DNA of 64,000 nucleotides from Antilocapra americana (GCA_007570785.1 ML662442.1:30391681-30455680), one strand, 5' to 3'. Positions 34,111 to 46,624 are shown, numbered from the stretch's first letter. Program-made: numbers and translations. Notes: generated from the letters alone by a model not told the origin.

Positions 34111-35949
34111 GTCCCATCCTTCAGATCAGTTCTTCAGTTCCATCTGGGATTTTGGTTCCATCTGGTCTAGTTTCCTGGTCTCCCCTGCCTCCTTACTCTG
34201 AAGATTTCATAGAGAAGAGGTAACTAACCCATGCCTTGCCCTTAAGCTCCTTCACATTTAGAAAGAGACTACAGACAGAAATGAAAAGGCTTGAATAACT
34301 GAGGACACACTCAGCAGATTAGGAGCTATTTTGAGATCTCTAATGTCAAGGACAATCCCAGGGATGAGGTTGCTGAGGAAGAGCTAAGTCATTCCAGAGA
34401 AAAAGCCATACAGATTCTTCTTTTTCTGGGAGCTTCAAAAGTGGTTTCTTATAGGTGTGCCTCTGGCCCTGACTTCTAACCATGAACCAAAGTCTAGCAT
34501 GTCATGGATGCAAAGGCAAACCTGACCCTTGTTTGTGCCCACTTAAGTTTGGTCACAGGTATTGGTCAATGACCAAGATACTACTCCCTCCAGGGGCCTT
34601 CTTATCCAAGCACATTTTTGGGTGCAAGCCTCATCCATCACTTGCATCTAACTTTGCTTCATAAACTACAGCTCTGGCTCCAACATTGGATGATAGGATG
34701 CTTTACCACCCAGCCTCAAGGCAACATTTCCAAGAATAACTTATTGGATTGAAGATGTCTCCTAGCATTTTACAAGACAACCAAGCATTATCACGATTCA
34801 TGCTGTTATTGCCAATTTAATTTGAAAAATATAAAAAACCTTAGTCACTTTAAAAATAGATCCCTTTCTAAATGACAGTTCCTGTTAGAGTACACATGAG
34901 AGGCCAACAGCAATGACGCTCAGAGGCATTCAATATCAAACAAACTTTTCTTCCAAATGTTCACTATCCTATCAAAACCAGGTTCCTCAAATCAAAATCT
35001 GACTACATAAAGAAGTTACCAACAATGAAAAACAATGCTTGTATTGTAAATATTTAATCAATGAAGCCACTGATAAACCAACCAGAACTACATTACTATG
35101 CTTCATGACTCATTGTTTAAACACAACATCCTCAAGAATGCAAAATTTAAAGTAGAATCTAGTAACAAACGTATCTTCAAACACCAATAAAGTGACATCT
35201 TCTAATATTCCAAACTAGATGTTAATATCCAAACACTCTTTAAATACCCAGACATATTCATCAATTGATTGAGAAGAACGGAGGACTGATTCACATGGCT
35301 AACCCAGCAGTGGGCTTCTCGCATGCAGTTGGAAATATGGATTGCGCCAGCATGTTAAACCTGCTACCCAACAGTTCTAACAGATTAGGGTGAATCAGTG
35401 TCAGAGAGGAAATGAGGTGCCAGGTAATGTGAAATATCACCAGGGGAAACAACTCCTGCAAAGATCTACATCATCTCTGATGCCAAAACGGCATGAAGAA
35501 AAGAACGCAAGACTCTGAAAAATGGTCTCCTCTCTCTAATCTCAGGGTGTAATTGTGCCAAAAACAGGGAATTATATTCCCAGATGGAAAACAATCTTTG
35601 TTATCCCTAAGTAAAACATTTCAATCACACAGTCCAGAAACATTCTTTAAAGGATTCTGAAACTGTAGTATATGTGACTGAGGCAGTATCCTTTCGATTT
35701 CTGTCCACACAATGGACAGACACTTATTGCAGAGAACTCTATCACCTTGCTGTCTTCCCCCAGCCAAACAAATCCTGTTTCCAGGGCTTCCTCTCTCTGA
35801 ATGCCTCACTGTCTAGAAAGAGCTTTTTCTGCCCCTAAAGCCTTGCTTATTGCCCTACCAATTGCAAAAAGTTATGATGACATCCAGAAAGAAATCAAGA
35901 CTCCAAAAGAGAACTCAAGGCATGAAAGTCAAGTCTCCAAAGAGAAGGA
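34111..35949. other. Unique DNA, 1.8 kb
   Basis: No gene or named repeat recognised. Confidence 0.5.
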
Positions 35950-36258
35950 AGGAAAATGTTCAACAAACACATGAGTCAGTCTCAGTCTTACTAATTATCA
36001 AAGAAATGTACATTAAAATAGCAATAGAGTACTGTTCAGTATACATTAAATTAGGAAAATTCTCAGTGCTATCAATGTGGCATAACAGAAAAATAATGCT
36101 GTAAAAATAGTGATGTATCAACTAGATTTTACTATTTTGGAATGTTACATGGTATTGTATATCCAGAATCATATAAGTGTTTTCATATTTTGACCCAGTA
36201 ATTAGGGAACTTATCCTAAAAAACTCTCAATCATAAAAGTAATACTTGCATGAAGACG
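35950..36258 (+). mobile_element. Old L1 fragment (ORF2 end/3' region)
   Basis: Sense L1 pattern: 'TATCAAAGAAATGTACATTA', 'ACCCAGTAATTAGGGAACTT', 'CATGAAGACGTTTATTACAC'. No frame survives. It abuts an oppositely oriented L1 piece. Confidence 0.72.
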
Positions 36259-36259
36259 T

Positions 36260-37440
36260 TTATTACACATTTATCCATTCTTCTCCTGAGTTCAGTAAAT
36301 CATTACTTTTATGACCATTGCTTTAAACTCTTTATCAAGTAGATTGCTTTTCTCCATTTCATTTAATTTCTTTTCTGAGGTTTTGCCTTGTTCTTTCAAT
36401 TGGAATATATTCCTCTGTCTCCTCGTCTTGACTAATTTTCTGTTAGTTTCTATGCTGCAGGAGACCAGGGTTCAATTCCTGAGTTGGGAAGATCCCCTGG
36501 AGGAGGGCATGGCAACACACTCCAGTATTCCTGCCTGGAGAATTCCATGGACAGAGGAGCCTGGCGGGCTACAGTCCATAGGGTCACAAAGAGTCAAACA
36601 CGAATGAGTGACTAACACACATGCAAGAAATGGTCTTATTAAGAGATGCCCAGTGGGGCTTAAAAGCACAGTCCTGCCTGGCCACCAGAGCCAGGAGCTC
36701 AGAGGCTGTCCCCTCTGTGGGATGTGCGCACCTTGCTCTTAGGACAGGACCGCACTGCTGTGGGGCACTGGTGGACAGTGCTTAGCTCCACTCTCTGTGA
36801 GGAGTTACGGGGAGCTAACAGGTTAGATGAAGAATTCCAAACTGGTGCCCAACAGCAACGATATTGGCAAAGTAGCCTGAGATGACATAATTGGCTCCTG
36901 CCAGTGTCTCAGTCCCCAGGGAAGCATCTCACCTGGTTCCTACCCCTCCACCAGTCACTTCAAAGTTAATATGTGGGTCCTCTTCATTTAAGGTCTGCAC
37001 ACTTCTCAATCTGGTGCTTTTGCACTGATTTGGGGGACTAGTGAGTCTGTGCATGAGCCCTTTGAGAACAGGATTTCTGTTCTCTGCAGTTCTATAGTTT
37101 TTCTGGCCATATGTCCTATTGGTTTGCAAAGGCAGGTGTTTGAGAGGGCTCATCTTTCCTGAGCAAGATCTAGGTGTCAGGAGTGCCAAATGTGGAGCTC
37201 CAACCCCTTGCTCTTCAGGGAAAAGATTTGTATCTTTGTGGTTTCTCCCAGTTGTGGCTGGCCATAGCTGGAGTGTGCTTTTTCCTTCCCTCATAGCGGC
37301 CAAATTCCTGCCCTTCCTGCCTGTCTTGATGCTGTCCAGGTTCTTTTCATCTAGTTTTCAGATGGAGTTATTCCACATGTAGTGGTAGATTTACTGTGTC
37401 TGTGGGAGGAGGTGAGGTCAGGGTTTTCCAATGTCAGTGT
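36260..37440 (-). mobile_element. L1 5' end (5' UTR into ORF1 start), interrupted by a SINE
   Basis: On the minus strand the sequence begins near 37440 with the classical old-L1 5' start (plus strand 'GTGTCTTGAACTGTCTC' preceded by 'GTGGGAGGAGGTGAGGTCAG'). It runs through the 5' UTR to the beginning of ORF1 (plus strand 'TTTAAACTCTTTATCAAGTA' at about 36323). L1 5' ends are uncommon because most copies are 5'-truncated, but here the rest of the element does not follow in order. A Bov-tA splits it at 36453-36620. Confidence 0.8.
36453..36620 (+). mobile_element. Bov-tA SINE, head-truncated
   Basis: Starts at 'TGCTGCAGGAGACCAGGG', so the first part of the tRNA-like head is missing. The B-box-like GGTTCAATTCC and the Bov-A body follow. 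Confidence 0.92.
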
Positions 37441-37470
37441 CTTGAACTGTCTCATGCATGCCTGCATGTT

Positions 37471-37684
37471 CATGCATGCTAAGTTGCTCCACTTGTGTCC
37501 AATTCTTTGGGGCCCAGTGGGACCCGCCAGGCTCTTCTGTCATGGGATTCTCCAGGCACAAATACTGGAGTGGGTTGCTCTGCCCTCCTCCAGGGGATCT
37601 TCTTGACCCAGGGATCAAACCTATGTCTCCTGTGTCTCCTGCACTGGCAGGTGGGTTCTTTACCACTAGTGCTACCTGGGAAGC
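37471..37684 (-). mobile_element. Bov-tA SINE
   Basis: Complete minus-strand Bov-tA with Bov-A body and tRNA-like head. GCATG-rich sequence at 37452-37480 forms its 3' tail. It sits just outside the L1 5' end. Confidence 0.94.
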
Positions 37685-38660
37685 TCTCTCTCTCATTATT
37701 TTTGTGTACCATCAATTCAGACAAGGTGCTTTGAGAAAAGGACAAACATTCTTTCTGAACATAACTGAGAGTTTATGGAAAATACTGTCTCATCTAAATG
37801 TTCTCCTCACTGCAAATGCAAAATAGAAAAGGCCTTTCTGTATCTTCTAAAAAAGATGTTAGTTGATATTCTGTACTAACCCAGGATAAACTAGTTTCTC
37901 ATAAAATTCTAATTCTTGTGCCTGCCTCATATAATAAAAAGAACATTAATATTTAAATCCTTGGGTTTTTCATAACTATTCTCTTAAAGAAGAAAAATAA
38001 TGCATAGAAATAACTATAGACATTAATATATTTAATTGATAACAAACTTTTCCCTTAAACTTAATCTTTGTTTTTCTCACTGGTCAGATATGAAAGTGAT
38101 TTGAAGAGGAGATAATGTTTGATAATGCTAGCTAAGAACTTACATTAAATTCTCTACTGGTTTCCAGTTATCTAGAAACATATTTTTCAGACTTCTTTTA
38201 AATTTGCCCCTCAAGTACTTCCCATCAATAACTAACTTTGTTTTGGAGCATCCTTGTGCAATAGTAACTAGATATTGAATTTATTCACACAGCAGAAACT
38301 GAGATAAAGTCTTAGAAGTAGTAATAGTTTAGACTCAGAGATTTTGTTTCACTTCCTCAACCTCCTATTAGCATTTAGAGAATTCTGCTTTCTTTTTTTA
38401 ATTAAATTCTATTTTTTATTCTTTTCGATTTTAAATTATGTTTTAATTCTTTTAATGGTTTGGAAATTGTGTGTGAACAGCATCTGGGGGAGGTAAAGTT
38501 GAGTCTTGGGCCATGGATTGTTTACAGGTAGTGTTTAGCATATTTACCAAATGGTGAGGGACAGAGGGAGGTAGTCACACATCATCTCTCCAAGCATCAT
38601 ATCTAGACTAGGGAAGGCTTGCTCTACTAGACAAATGGCCTCAGGCAGTGTGTGAAACTG
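37685..38660. other. Intervening DNA, no recognised feature
   Basis: AT-rich. A T-rich low-complexity patch lies at about 38391-38460. Confidence 0.45.
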
Positions 38661-38878
38661 GGCTTCCCAGATGACTCAGGGGTAAAGAATCTGCCTGTCA
38701 ATGCAGGAGACACTGGAGACGTGGCTTCTCTGGGTCAGGGAGATCCCCTGGAGGAGGAAATGGCAACCCGCTCCAGTAATCTTCCTTGGAGAATCCAATG
38801 CACACAGGATCCTAGGGGGGCTACAGTCCATAGGATTGCAGAGAGCCGGGTGTGAGTGAACACGAGCACATACACTCA
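38661..38878 (+). mobile_element. Bov-tA SINE, diverged
   Basis: Sense Bov-tA with tRNA-like head and Bov-A body. A small insertion near the B-box region ('CACTGGAGACGTGGCTTCTC') makes the pol III promoter doubtful. Confidence 0.92.
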
Positions 38879-39949
38879 ACATGTGAAATGAGAGGAGGCA
38901 AGGTCGATCTCTAAGAGTCACGCAGTATGGCAGACTGGAGACAAGCCTGGGAGGGATGGGCTCTTGATAAAACTAGGAAGGCAGTTTGGATCCAAATCAT
39001 GGCAAAGCAAGACGTTAGTGCTTGGTCCTGGACGAGAAGTATACTGAGACCATATATTTAGTTCCTGATCATCGCCACTCTGTTCTCCTTGGCACCGTGA
39101 TAAGCATCAAGATTATTTTCACACATAAAACCTTCCCCGGCAAGACAAGCCATGAACACCCCAAATCAGCTGGCAAGCCACACTTCCGTGATAAATCTGG
39201 CTCTTTCTGAGGTCTTCTTCTTTACACCCCTATCACACTTTACGTTGTATCAACCATAACTCTCAGCTCTTAATGTCTGCCATCTATTATTCCTCATTTT
39301 TCCCATGTGTCATCTGGTTCCTCACCAATACTGTGAATTACAAGTGACCGAGTATAACATATTTTACACTTGCACATGGCTGTATGATCGGCGAATGACA
39401 AATCTGTACTTATTATTATTAATTAATTTTTCTTCTAATGACAACAGTTGGAAAACTCTGTTATTTATCTTTCTTTTTAAAACACACAACACATCACACT
39501 CATTACAATGTATAATTAGAAAATTACTCAATTATTCAGTGAGGTACTGAGCAACAGTCAAGTGCAAAGCTGTCAACAGGGCTGACTCTACAATGGGTCC
39601 TTGGAAAGAATCAATGCATATTAAATAGAGGAACAAAAGGAAATATACTCGAAGCTTCTTTTTTGGAAAATTAAATAATATGTTTCTAAAAGAAACAGAT
39701 TCATAATGATAATTAAATAGGTACAATTCTTAAATAGGCAAAGCTTTTATAATAGTAAGATGTCAACAAACCAGACAACTAGGAAACTTAAAGTACATTT
39801 TAAATCCAGATTGCACAAGTCCTTCATATAAACAATTCCTTTAATGAAACATGTACACTATTTTCTATAACTTAATTTGATGGTAGAAGGGGAAAATCTT
39901 CTAGATGTCAATGGACTCATCTGAAAAGTTAGTTACAGAATGAGGGGTT
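38879..39949. other. Intervening DNA, no recognised feature
   Basis: No gene or named repeat recognised in about 1.1 kb. Confidence 0.45.
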
Positions 39950-40750
39950 GCCCTTTCACAGAGGTTTCATCAGCTCAAGACATTTTCTTTACCCTCCAGC
40001 TGATCCTCACTTTAATGCCTTGTCACTCTGCTTAGGATGCAGGCCAAGCTCCAGAAACACAGTCCATAGTAATGACCTTGCTGGCCCCATCTTCTCCTTC
40101 AGCTCCTGGTCCCCAAGCCCCTGGTCCAACTAGGATTCAATAGGGAATTTTTTTCAGTTCCTCAAGCCTGATGCTTTTCTCCAGCCCTCTAAATCCATTC
40201 TTTTCTCTGCCTAAATCACTCTTTCTTTCCTTTCTTCCTTTGACTGGATAATTTCTGTTCTTCCTCAGCCTCAAGAAGTCTTCTCTGTCCTGTGCCTTCC
40301 CCTCACAGTCAAGGTTAGCTGCGTGTGTGCAAAGCTGCTTCAGTAGTGTCCGACTCTTTGTGACCCTATGGACTATAGCCTGCCCAGGCTCCTCTGTTCA
40401 TGGGATTTTCCAGGCAAGAATACTGGAGTGGGTTGCCATGCCCTCCACCACGGAATCTTCCTGACCCTGGGATCGAATCCACATCTATTTAGTCTCCTGC
40501 ATTGACAGGCAGGTTCTTTACCACTCAAGCCACCTGGGAAGCCCCAAGGTTAGCTACTCCCCTCTTTTAAGCTTTCAGTGTCTCTGGAATTCTATCACTG
40601 CACTGTTGCACTGTAATGCAATTGTCAGATTTTTTGTTTTGTTCTGGTGTTTTGCCTTTATCCTCCCAATACATGGAGAATTCTTTGAAAACAGCTACCA
40701 TCTTGTTTATTGGTATTATTTCTAGTGCTGGTTGTAAATCTTAATTATTA
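39950..40750 (+). mobile_element. L2 LINE fragment, split by a Bov-tA
   Basis: Sense L2 with 'AGGATGCAGGCCAAGCTCC', 'CCTCAAGAAGTCTTCTCTGT' and the tail 'GAGAATTCTTTGAAAACAGC'. The two halves are contiguous once the SINE at 40321-40544 is removed. The left edge is uncertain. Confidence 0.7.
40321..40544 (-). mobile_element. Bov-tA SINE with 11-bp target-site duplication
   Basis: Full minus-strand Bov-tA inserted in the L2. The 11-bp repeat CAAGGTTAGCT flanks it at 40310-40320 and 40545-40555. The order of events (L2 first, SINE later) is therefore clear. Confidence 0.96.
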
Positions 40751-41719
40751 GAAGTACCCACAGATAAGGCTTCTGAAGTTTGTAAACTCACATTATTGCA
40801 AAAATGGATGTTGTGGTGGAAGACAGCATGTGTATTTTTTAATGAAGTCCAGAAAAAAAAGAAACATTTGCTTTCAAAGAGGCACAGCTCAATCTTTGAA
40901 GAATTCTTCATGAAGTTTGTCAGCCAACTTTTATTTTTAATTGAAAAGAGTAAAAAGACAACTATGAAAAGTTCATATCTGCTAAATATTGCTCAAATGC
41001 TTCAAATAAAACTGAATACTCTAGAAACACTTAGTAATTGCAGCCATCCCTCAAGAGCTCAAAGCCAATACAGAGAGCACCAAATTTATGAGATGAATGT
41101 ACAGATTTTATGTCTACAAACATAATTCCCTTCTGAATTGAAGAGGATGTTATAAATTCTTTGTGTCTAACATTTGTAAAGATAAGAACAATAGAAGAGA
41201 AACTGCCACAACCCACCTTGACATGTCTACAATAGAACTACCCACCAGGCCAAATTGATGGCAGAGCAAAACAGCAGAGAGTTTCAGGAACTAAAATAGA
41301 ACTTTTTTTTTTTTTTGGCAAAGCTTCTTGCCTTCCTGTGTTCAGCTGAAAAAAATATGTGTGTAATAATTATTAGAATTTCTGATAACACACCTTTTCC
41401 TGTTTTTTTTTCAAAGCTTACTTATGAAAATTCGTTCAAGTCTCCAGACTTAGCTTCATAAGTGCCTTTTCTTCTAGGTCCCAGTTACTCTTGTATGAAT
41501 GAAATACCTTGACACTAAAATAGATGTTAGAGAAAAGTGTTTTTCAGCACTGAACTTTTATTTTGGAAACCATTTCATCACAGTATCACAGATTGAAGTG
41601 ATCTAAAATCTTCAGTTCAGTTTTACATGGGACAAAGTCAGCTCCTTGTGGGACCTTGGTTCGTCCCTCCCCGTGAACTTTAGGTCTGGGTGCAATTATT
41701 GAAACTCAAGGCAATGAGT
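40751..41719. other. Intervening DNA, no recognised feature
   Basis: A 109-codon frame (40796-41125, +) has no known motif. A 14-T run lies at 41303-41316. Confidence 0.45.
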
Positions 41720-41900
41720 CGCAGTGGCTCAGCCAACTGGATTTACATCCTGGTTCCATTAACAGCTATTGGACCTTGGACAAGTCATGAACTCTGTTTA
41801 CCTTCATTTCCTCATCTAAAATGTCGGTCATGATGGCAGCCATCTCTTTTTTGTTCCTTTGAGGACTAAATAATACAATTCTTGGAAGACATTTAGCATT
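41720..41900 (+). mobile_element. MIR SINE
   Basis: Recognisable MIR order: 'CCTGGTTCCATTAACAGCTA', 'ACCTTGGACAAGTCATGAAC', 'CATTTCCTCATCTAAAATG'. Confidence 0.82.
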
Positions 41901-42274
41901 AGATCCCATCCAGATGACCAGTGGGCAAATATGGCCCATAGACATCTCTTATTGGATCATTTCAGGTGATAAGAAATTGGCTTAGTGGCCAATTTAAAAA
42001 TCAAGGAATTTCCCATAAAAAGTGAGATTTCTGGCTTCTTGAAAAAGCAAAAGGTCAGGTAGCAGATGCTGTTAGTTGGTGACCACCCATACACCCACTG
42101 TGTCTGCTATGGCTTACAGGAGCAATACCCTTATTAACCAAAAGTTCCCCACTTCAAGCTATCTCCCTGCCTAAAGTTATCATTGCCAGCCTCCCAATCC
42201 TCAAGAGCATGATTCTCAGAAGGTTCTCAAGGCTAATTAAACCTAGGCTGCCCACATGCATTAATACACCATAA
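41901..42274. other. Intervening DNA, no recognised feature
   Basis: Nothing recognised. Confidence 0.4.
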
Positions 42275-42640
42275 AAAACAAAATTTTATTTTTCACAGCA
42301 GCTTTAGGTTCACAGCAAAATTGAGCAGAAACTGCAACAAGTTCCCTTATACTCCCTGCCCCCAAACGTGCATAGCCTCCTCTTCTATCAACACCTCCGA
42401 CCTGAGTGGTACCTTTGTCAAAATCAGTGAGCCTATATTGACAGATCATTATCACCCAAGTCCATAGCTTACACTAGTGTTCATGCTCCACGGTCTGCAT
42501 TCTATGAGTCTGGACAAGCATATATAGATTACTAACAACATGTGTCCATCATTACAGTATCATACAGAGTAGTCTCATTATCCTACAAAATCTTCTGTGT
42601 TAATGCATCTTTTATTAGCTTTCATCCCTCTCAACAGCAC
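42275..42640 (-). mobile_element. L1M 3' UTR fragment
   Basis: The plus strand is the reverse complement of an old L1 3' end: 'TTTAGGTTCACAGCAAAATT', 'TATACTCCCTGCCCCCAAAC', 'CATTATCACCCAAGTCCATA'. The T-rich left end marks the poly-A side. Confidence 0.85.
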
Positions 42641-42704
42641 TTGCCCTTTTCTTCACTATGCTTCCTGGGACCCACTCCCAAATAAACTAGCAGTACCCAG
42701 ATTC

Positions 42705-42906
42705 TGCTTCCCAGGTGGAGCAGTGGTAAAGAATCACCTGCCAATGCAGGAGATGCAGGTTCAATCCCTGGGTTGGGAGGATCCCCTGGAGGAGGAAATG
42801 GCAACCCACTTCAGTATTCTTGCCTGGAGAACCCCATGACAGAGCAGCCTGGCCAGTTATAGTCCATGGGGTCCCAAAAACCCAGACACGACTGAGTGAC
42901 TGAGCA
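42705..42906 (+). mobile_element. Bov-tA SINE
   Basis: Sense Bov-tA followed by a CA microsatellite (42904-42920) that probably grew from its tail. The B-box is near-consensus (GGTTCAATCCC). Confidence 0.94.
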
Positions 42907-42920
42907 CACACACACACACC

Positions 42921-43726
42921 CACATTCCAATCTCAGGATCTGCTTTTGGACAGACCACGATCCTCTCTTCTAGATCAGCAACGCATGCAGCTAATAAGCA
43001 GATGCAGCCCCCAACTCCCCACGTATGCCACCCCTCATACCACTCTGCACAAGCACTTTCCCTTGACCCACTGTGTCCACACAAACGACCTGCCTGTCTG
43101 TGGACCTCTGAGCTTGCAATCCAAGAGCCAGACCAGCCCCTTAATTTCACAGAGAAAGCCACTAGCACAAACAGGAGCAATGACTTGCCCAATTAGATAG
43201 AATTTTGATCTGGGCTAGAACCCAAAATCTATGGCTCCGAGTCCTGGGCTCTCAGATGCCCCATTTTCCCTGAAGCTGATACCACTTATCATCAGCCTAA
43301 GAAATTCCTGTTTCCTTGTTTATTAATATTTTCTTATCTTCATCAATTCCAATGCCCTCCTCTTCACTTGGATTTCAAGTGGATAAAAGCTTGGGATTCC
43401 AGAGGAGAGAATACTCCTAGGCAGGAGAGGCTTCACGGCTGAGCACCCACAGTCACTTCCCCACCCCTGCACTCCTGAGGGGATGCTGCTGATTCAAGCA
43501 GAAGAAAAGAGAAGGGTCAGATGGCAGCCCCAGAGACAGGACAGTAAGAGATCAGATGAAGCTCTGGGAACCTGGAGGAGAAAAGAGGGGGAAAAAATCG
43601 ATAGAAATTCTTTCCAATGAGATTATAAAACCTAATTTGACTTCCTTCCTGTCTCAAAAATCCATCTGCAATTGAAAAGCATGGATAAAAGAAATCTTGA
43701 TAATATATTCAAATTGGATAATTTGA
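42921..43726. other. Intervening DNA, no recognised feature
   Basis: Two overlapping frames (42946-43200, +) and an antisense frame exist, without known motifs. Moderately GC-richer than average. Confidence 0.4.
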
Positions 43727-43860
43727 GTCAGAGATCCTATACGGAGGCCAAGTTCTACTCTCTAAATTGCTGTGTGACCATTGGCAAGCAGCATTAACTC
43801 TGTGGGACTTTGTTTCCTTATCTGACAGATGGGTATAAAGGTAATCCCTGCTCACTGGCT
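43727..43860 (+). mobile_element. MIR SINE fragment
   Basis: Sense MIR core ('AATTGCTGTGTGACCATTGG', 'TTTCCTTATCTGACAGATGG'). Confidence 0.82.
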
Positions 43861-43864
43861 CTAT

Positions 43865-44090
43865 TAACTCCAATCATATGTGAAGTACTCACAATAGTCT
43901 AGGCACTGTACTGGGAACTTTATGTATATCTTCTGGTTTATTCTCAATTTTGAGATTGGTTGTTATTGCCCTCATTTATCCGATAAGGAAACTGAAGCTG
44001 GAGGGCTGAGCCACATACCCACAGTCACAGCTGTGAAAGCTGTACCTGAAATTCAAGCCCGAGCTGTTCAGCTTCAACAGTCTGTGCCCA
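43865..44090 (-). mobile_element. MIR SINE, inverted relative to its neighbour
   Basis: Reverse-complement MIR ('CTAGGCACTGTACTGGGAAC', 'GATAAGGAAACTGAAGCTGG', 'CAGTCACAGCTGTGAAAG'), immediately next to the sense MIR. Confidence 0.82.
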
Positions 44091-44289
44091 GATCTCCATG
44101 TACTCCTTGAAAAAGCACTTTGCAATGAGTGCTAACATTATGACCCTCACATCTGAAGTATCATTGATGCATCTGAGAATAGACAGAAATGCAAAGGCGT
44201 CTCATTATTAAAACTAGTATTGGTTTCATGGTACCATGAAATTTTAGCCACTATCACATTTTGGTCACTTATTGGTGACATGCCACAGT

Positions 44290-45107
44290 TCAGTTCAGTC
44301 TCTCAGTCATGTCTGACTATTTGCAACCCCATGGACTACAGCAGGCCAAGCCTCCCTGTCCATCACCAACTCCCGGAGCTTACTCAAACTCACATTCATC
44401 GAGTCGGTGATGCCATCCAACCATCTCATCCTCTATTGTCCCCTTTCCTCCTGCCTTTAATCTTTCCCTGTATCAGGGTCTTTTCCAGTGAGTCAGTTCT
44501 TCACATCAGGTGGCCAAATTGTTGGATTTTCAGCTTCAGCATCAGTCCTTCCAATGAATATTCAGGATTGATTTCCTTTAGGATTGACTAGTTTGATCTC
44601 CTTGCAGTTCAAGGGGCTCTCAAGAGTCTTCTCCAGCACCACAGTTCAGAAGCATCAATTCTTCGGCACTCAGCTTTCTTTATAGTCCAACTCTCACATC
44701 CACACATGACTACTGGAAAAACCATAGCTTTGACTAGATGGACCTTTGTCAGGAAAGTGATGTCTCTGCTTTTCAAAATGCTGCCTAGGTTTGTCATAGC
44801 TTTTCTTCCAAGGAGCAAGTGTCTTTTAATTTCATGGCTGTAGTCACCATCTGCAGTGATTTGGGAACCCAAGAGAATAAAGTCTGTCACTGTTTCCATT
44901 GTTTCCCCACCTATTTGCCATGAAGTGATGAGACTGGATGCCACTACAAAAAAGGCTAGTGGAGGTGGCGGAACTACAGTTGAACTATTTCAAATCCTAA
45001 AAGATGATGCTGTGAAAGTGCTGCACTCAATATGCCAGCAAATTTAGAAAACTCCACAGTGGCCACAGGACTGGAAGAGGTGAGTTTTCATTCCAATCCC
45101 AAAGAAG
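44290..45107 (-). mobile_element. BovB LINE insertion with inverted 5' segment and 13-bp target-site duplication
   Basis: Two BovB pieces face each other. 44290-44941 is BovB 3' sequence on the minus strand. 44943-45107 is BovB on the plus strand, from an upstream part of the element ('KASGG...VELFQILKDDAVKVLHSICQQI' type peptide, ending 'PIPKK'). The pair is enclosed by GACATGCCACAGT at 44277-44289 and 45108-45120. One TSD around both pieces means one insertion event, with the upstream segment inverted and roughly 0.6-0.7 kb of RT core missing at the junction. This is the twin-priming structure known from L1. Confidence 0.93.
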
Positions 45108-45120
45108 GACATGCCACAGT

Positions 45121-46624
45121 CATTACTGAATTTTGAGGAGAGTCAGATTGGAGACAAATCACATTTTACTTTGCAATGAACAGTGTATGAAAAGGCATTA
45201 AGTTAGTCAGAGTGTTAAAGATGTCATACTTTGCTTACAAAGCCAATACACTTTCCAAAAGCACATGTGTCTGTAGATTCCCGCAGTATTGTAGGAAAGT
45301 GCTCACAGATCTCTTTAAATGCCTGTGCATTTGAAGTATTTGGCTTCAAATAATGCAAGTACTTTATAACATAGCAGGTGTATGATTATCTTGTTGAGTC
45401 ACAATGTCATGAAAAAAGTATACTGTCCAACCACCTATTTTCTCATCCACCAACTGACCTAAGTATCAATCCCAGATATAACAGATACCTGGGAAAATGA
45501 ACAAATGATGACAATGAGGAGAGAAGAAAAATGAATCAGGCCATATGAGAATACTACAGCATCCTTTTGCGATTCCTCTAATATATGTCTCACTAGAATA
45601 AAATCATCTGCATCATCTCTAAGTATATATTTAGGTGGTTGGGGGTGGGCCCCATGCACTGAAACATTGCTCCTTCATCCTCCTTTTAGAAGCTCATATA
45701 TACCCAGACAGAAAATACCCAGTGAATTCCAAAGACACAGGAGTCAAGTGTGAGGGGTTTTGTGCAAATGTGACTGGGAAGAGAAGGAGGAATGTGAGAG
45801 GTGACTTCAGAAATTAAGACAGATAGCTGTGGGAGCTAAATGTCCAAAAGTAAATTTCTGGACTTCAAAGCTTCTCTATCAGTTCAGTTCAGTACACATC
45901 CATCAAGAGCTTCCTATAAGGCAGGCTCTGTGCAGCGCCCTTGCTAACCCTCGAACCATAAACAGCATCTATCTAGTGAACTCGATCTTAGACCTTCTTA
46001 ACTCAGACAACTGACAAATTGCTATGCTTACAGCTAGCAGACTAGGAACTATTGCTTCCTTGTATGTTTTTCCTTCCTGGTGGCAAAGCATATCTTATTT
46101 AAAAATCTCTCCATGACGAGTGATACAACCTGTGATGGAAGACACAATTCAAAAATGTGAAATTTCACCAGTTCTAATGTCACAAAGCCAATCATTTGAG
46201 AGTAACTATATCAGACAAGGAGTCAGTCTCTGACAATTCATATTTTTACTTTGAAAGAAATGGCATAACAAATAATCTGCAATGATTTTCTTGAAAAACT
46301 TTCCTCCTATCTAGTAGTGTATGCAAGACTTCATCTTGAAGTATTTACTTAAAACAGATTGCTGTACTTTATAATAGTACAAAATTTATCACATGAAGGA
46401 TGTTCACAAGCTTTCTTTCTCCAATAGCTCCTAGCTCCCTCTCTTCCTTCCAAAATTAGAAGGAGAACATCTTGTGGAAAGAAAGGTTGATTCTGCTTCA
46501 TGATAAAGTGCCGAGAAAGAAAAGGGTGATATTGAGGAATAAAAAGAGTTTAATTGAATGGGGAAGAGAACAGTTTGGGGTGTGAGGAGAATGAACAAAA
46601 GGAGAAAGAGGGTTTTTAAAATGC
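45121..46624. other. Unique DNA, 1.5 kb
   Basis: No gene or named repeat recognised. Confidence 0.5.
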
